Assembly (NCBI GenBank): GCA_007125255.1 | Contig: SLDM01000375.1 | Coordinates: forward strand, 1 to 6,835 | DNA: 6,835 nucleotides | Direction of reading: 5' to 3' | Source of the DNA: Phycisphaerales bacterium | GTDB taxonomy: Bacteria > Planctomycetota > Phycisphaerae > Phycisphaerales > SM1A02 | In this document: positions 6,610 through 6,835 of the stretch, piece by piece | How positions within the stretch are numbered: the first letter of the stretch is position 1 | How the letters are laid out: each line of letters opens with the position of its first letter | Translations under genes and position numbers: made by a program | Notes under the pieces: model-generated | Told to the model about the DNA's origin: nothing | The model's database searches: none | Seen by the model: only the letters and a program-made list of their open reading frames with translations

Positions 6610-6834
6610 TCAGTTCGTATCTTCGCAGCACGGGCCGGGGTTGACCTGGGCAAGGATCGGAATGCGATCCCGGTTGGAGACGACCACGCCGCCGGGCCGT
6701 TCGACGGTCACCGCGAACATCACCGGCTTCTTCACCGGCAGCTTGGCGCGGATGGGAATGACCAGTTCACCTTCGCGATCGATGTCGAACACCCCGCCGT
6801 CCACGGGCGTCGCCTCGGGCCGGTTCTGATCGAA
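6610..6834 (-). CDS. RskA-type anti-sigma factor, C-terminal fragment
   Basis: The last 74 residues of a protein whose gene begins beyond the right edge. The visible part matches the C-terminal, extracytoplasmic RskA domain of anti-sigma-K-type factors. DGGVFDIDREGELVIPI corresponds to the family's GxFxxDxxGxxxVPL strand pair, and MFAVTVERPGGVVVSNRD corresponds to the hallmark AVTxEPxGGSxxPTG. In this family a cytoplasmic N-terminal zinc-finger-like or short helical domain holds an ECF sigma factor, a membrane helix follows, and regulated proteolysis frees the sigma factor. Those parts are outside the window. The stop is TGA at 6612-6610, after a Cys-Cys-containing tail (PGPCCEDTN). A sigma-70 family gene is expected just upstream, beyond base 6835. 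The peptidase gene starts 168 bases downstream on the same strand, but I see no evidence that the two are functionally linked. Confidence 0.8.
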   Translation of the reverse strand, partial: FDQNRPEATPVDGGVFDIDREGELVIPIRAKLPVKKPVMFAVTVERPGGVVVSNRDRIPILAQVNPGPCCEDTN

Positions 6835-6835
6835 G

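Overview
The window is mostly GC-rich bacterial DNA (a sampled stretch runs about 67% GC). The genes are tightly packed, but the reading frame near each end is cut. The gene set is a WD40/TPR protein of the type found fused to Ser/Thr kinases, a DUF309 protein, a stand-alone PTS EIIA domain, an RsmB-type rRNA methyltransferase, a secreted M14 carboxypeptidase and an RskA-type anti-sigma factor. Together with an octamer-repeat spacer, this suggests a Planctomycetota (perhaps Phycisphaerae-like) genome. That assignment is an inference from gene content; no taxonomic marker was tested.

Layout: bases 1 to about 180 differ from everything else. They are about 38% GC, and the minus strand holds an open frame that runs off the left edge. 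Its peptide resembles a motif common in animal retroelement proteins. After a junction between about 180 and 225, the plus strand carries a 5'-truncated WD40/TPR gene (to 1026) and then a DUF309 gene (1060-1602). These converge, with only 23 bases between, on a minus-strand series. Read in transcription order from the right edge, that series is: the C-terminus of an RskA-type anti-sigma factor (6834-6610), an 872-residue exported M14 metallocarboxypeptidase-like protein with a C-terminal glutamine-amidotransferase-like domain (6441-3823), the 16S rRNA m5C methyltransferase RsmB (3590-2247), and a PtsN/fructose-type EIIA phosphoprotein (2105-1626).

The minus-strand genes have no obvious shared pathway. 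They cover regulation of an ECF-type sigma factor, an envelope or periplasmic peptidase, ribosome maturation and phosphotransfer signalling. Gaps of 141 to 232 bases separate them, so a single tight operon is not shown. The 232-base gap between rsmB and the peptidase gene contains a degenerate octamer repeat and an inverted repeat just after the peptidase stop codon.

The most important observation is the left end. It looks like a join between eukaryotic (animal-type) repetitive DNA and a bacterial gene. The simplest explanation is a chimeric assembly from a host-associated or mixed sample, not a real insertion. I see no clear new multi-gene system. The other points worth checking are a possible small overlooked frame before the peptidase gene and the architecture of the peptidase.
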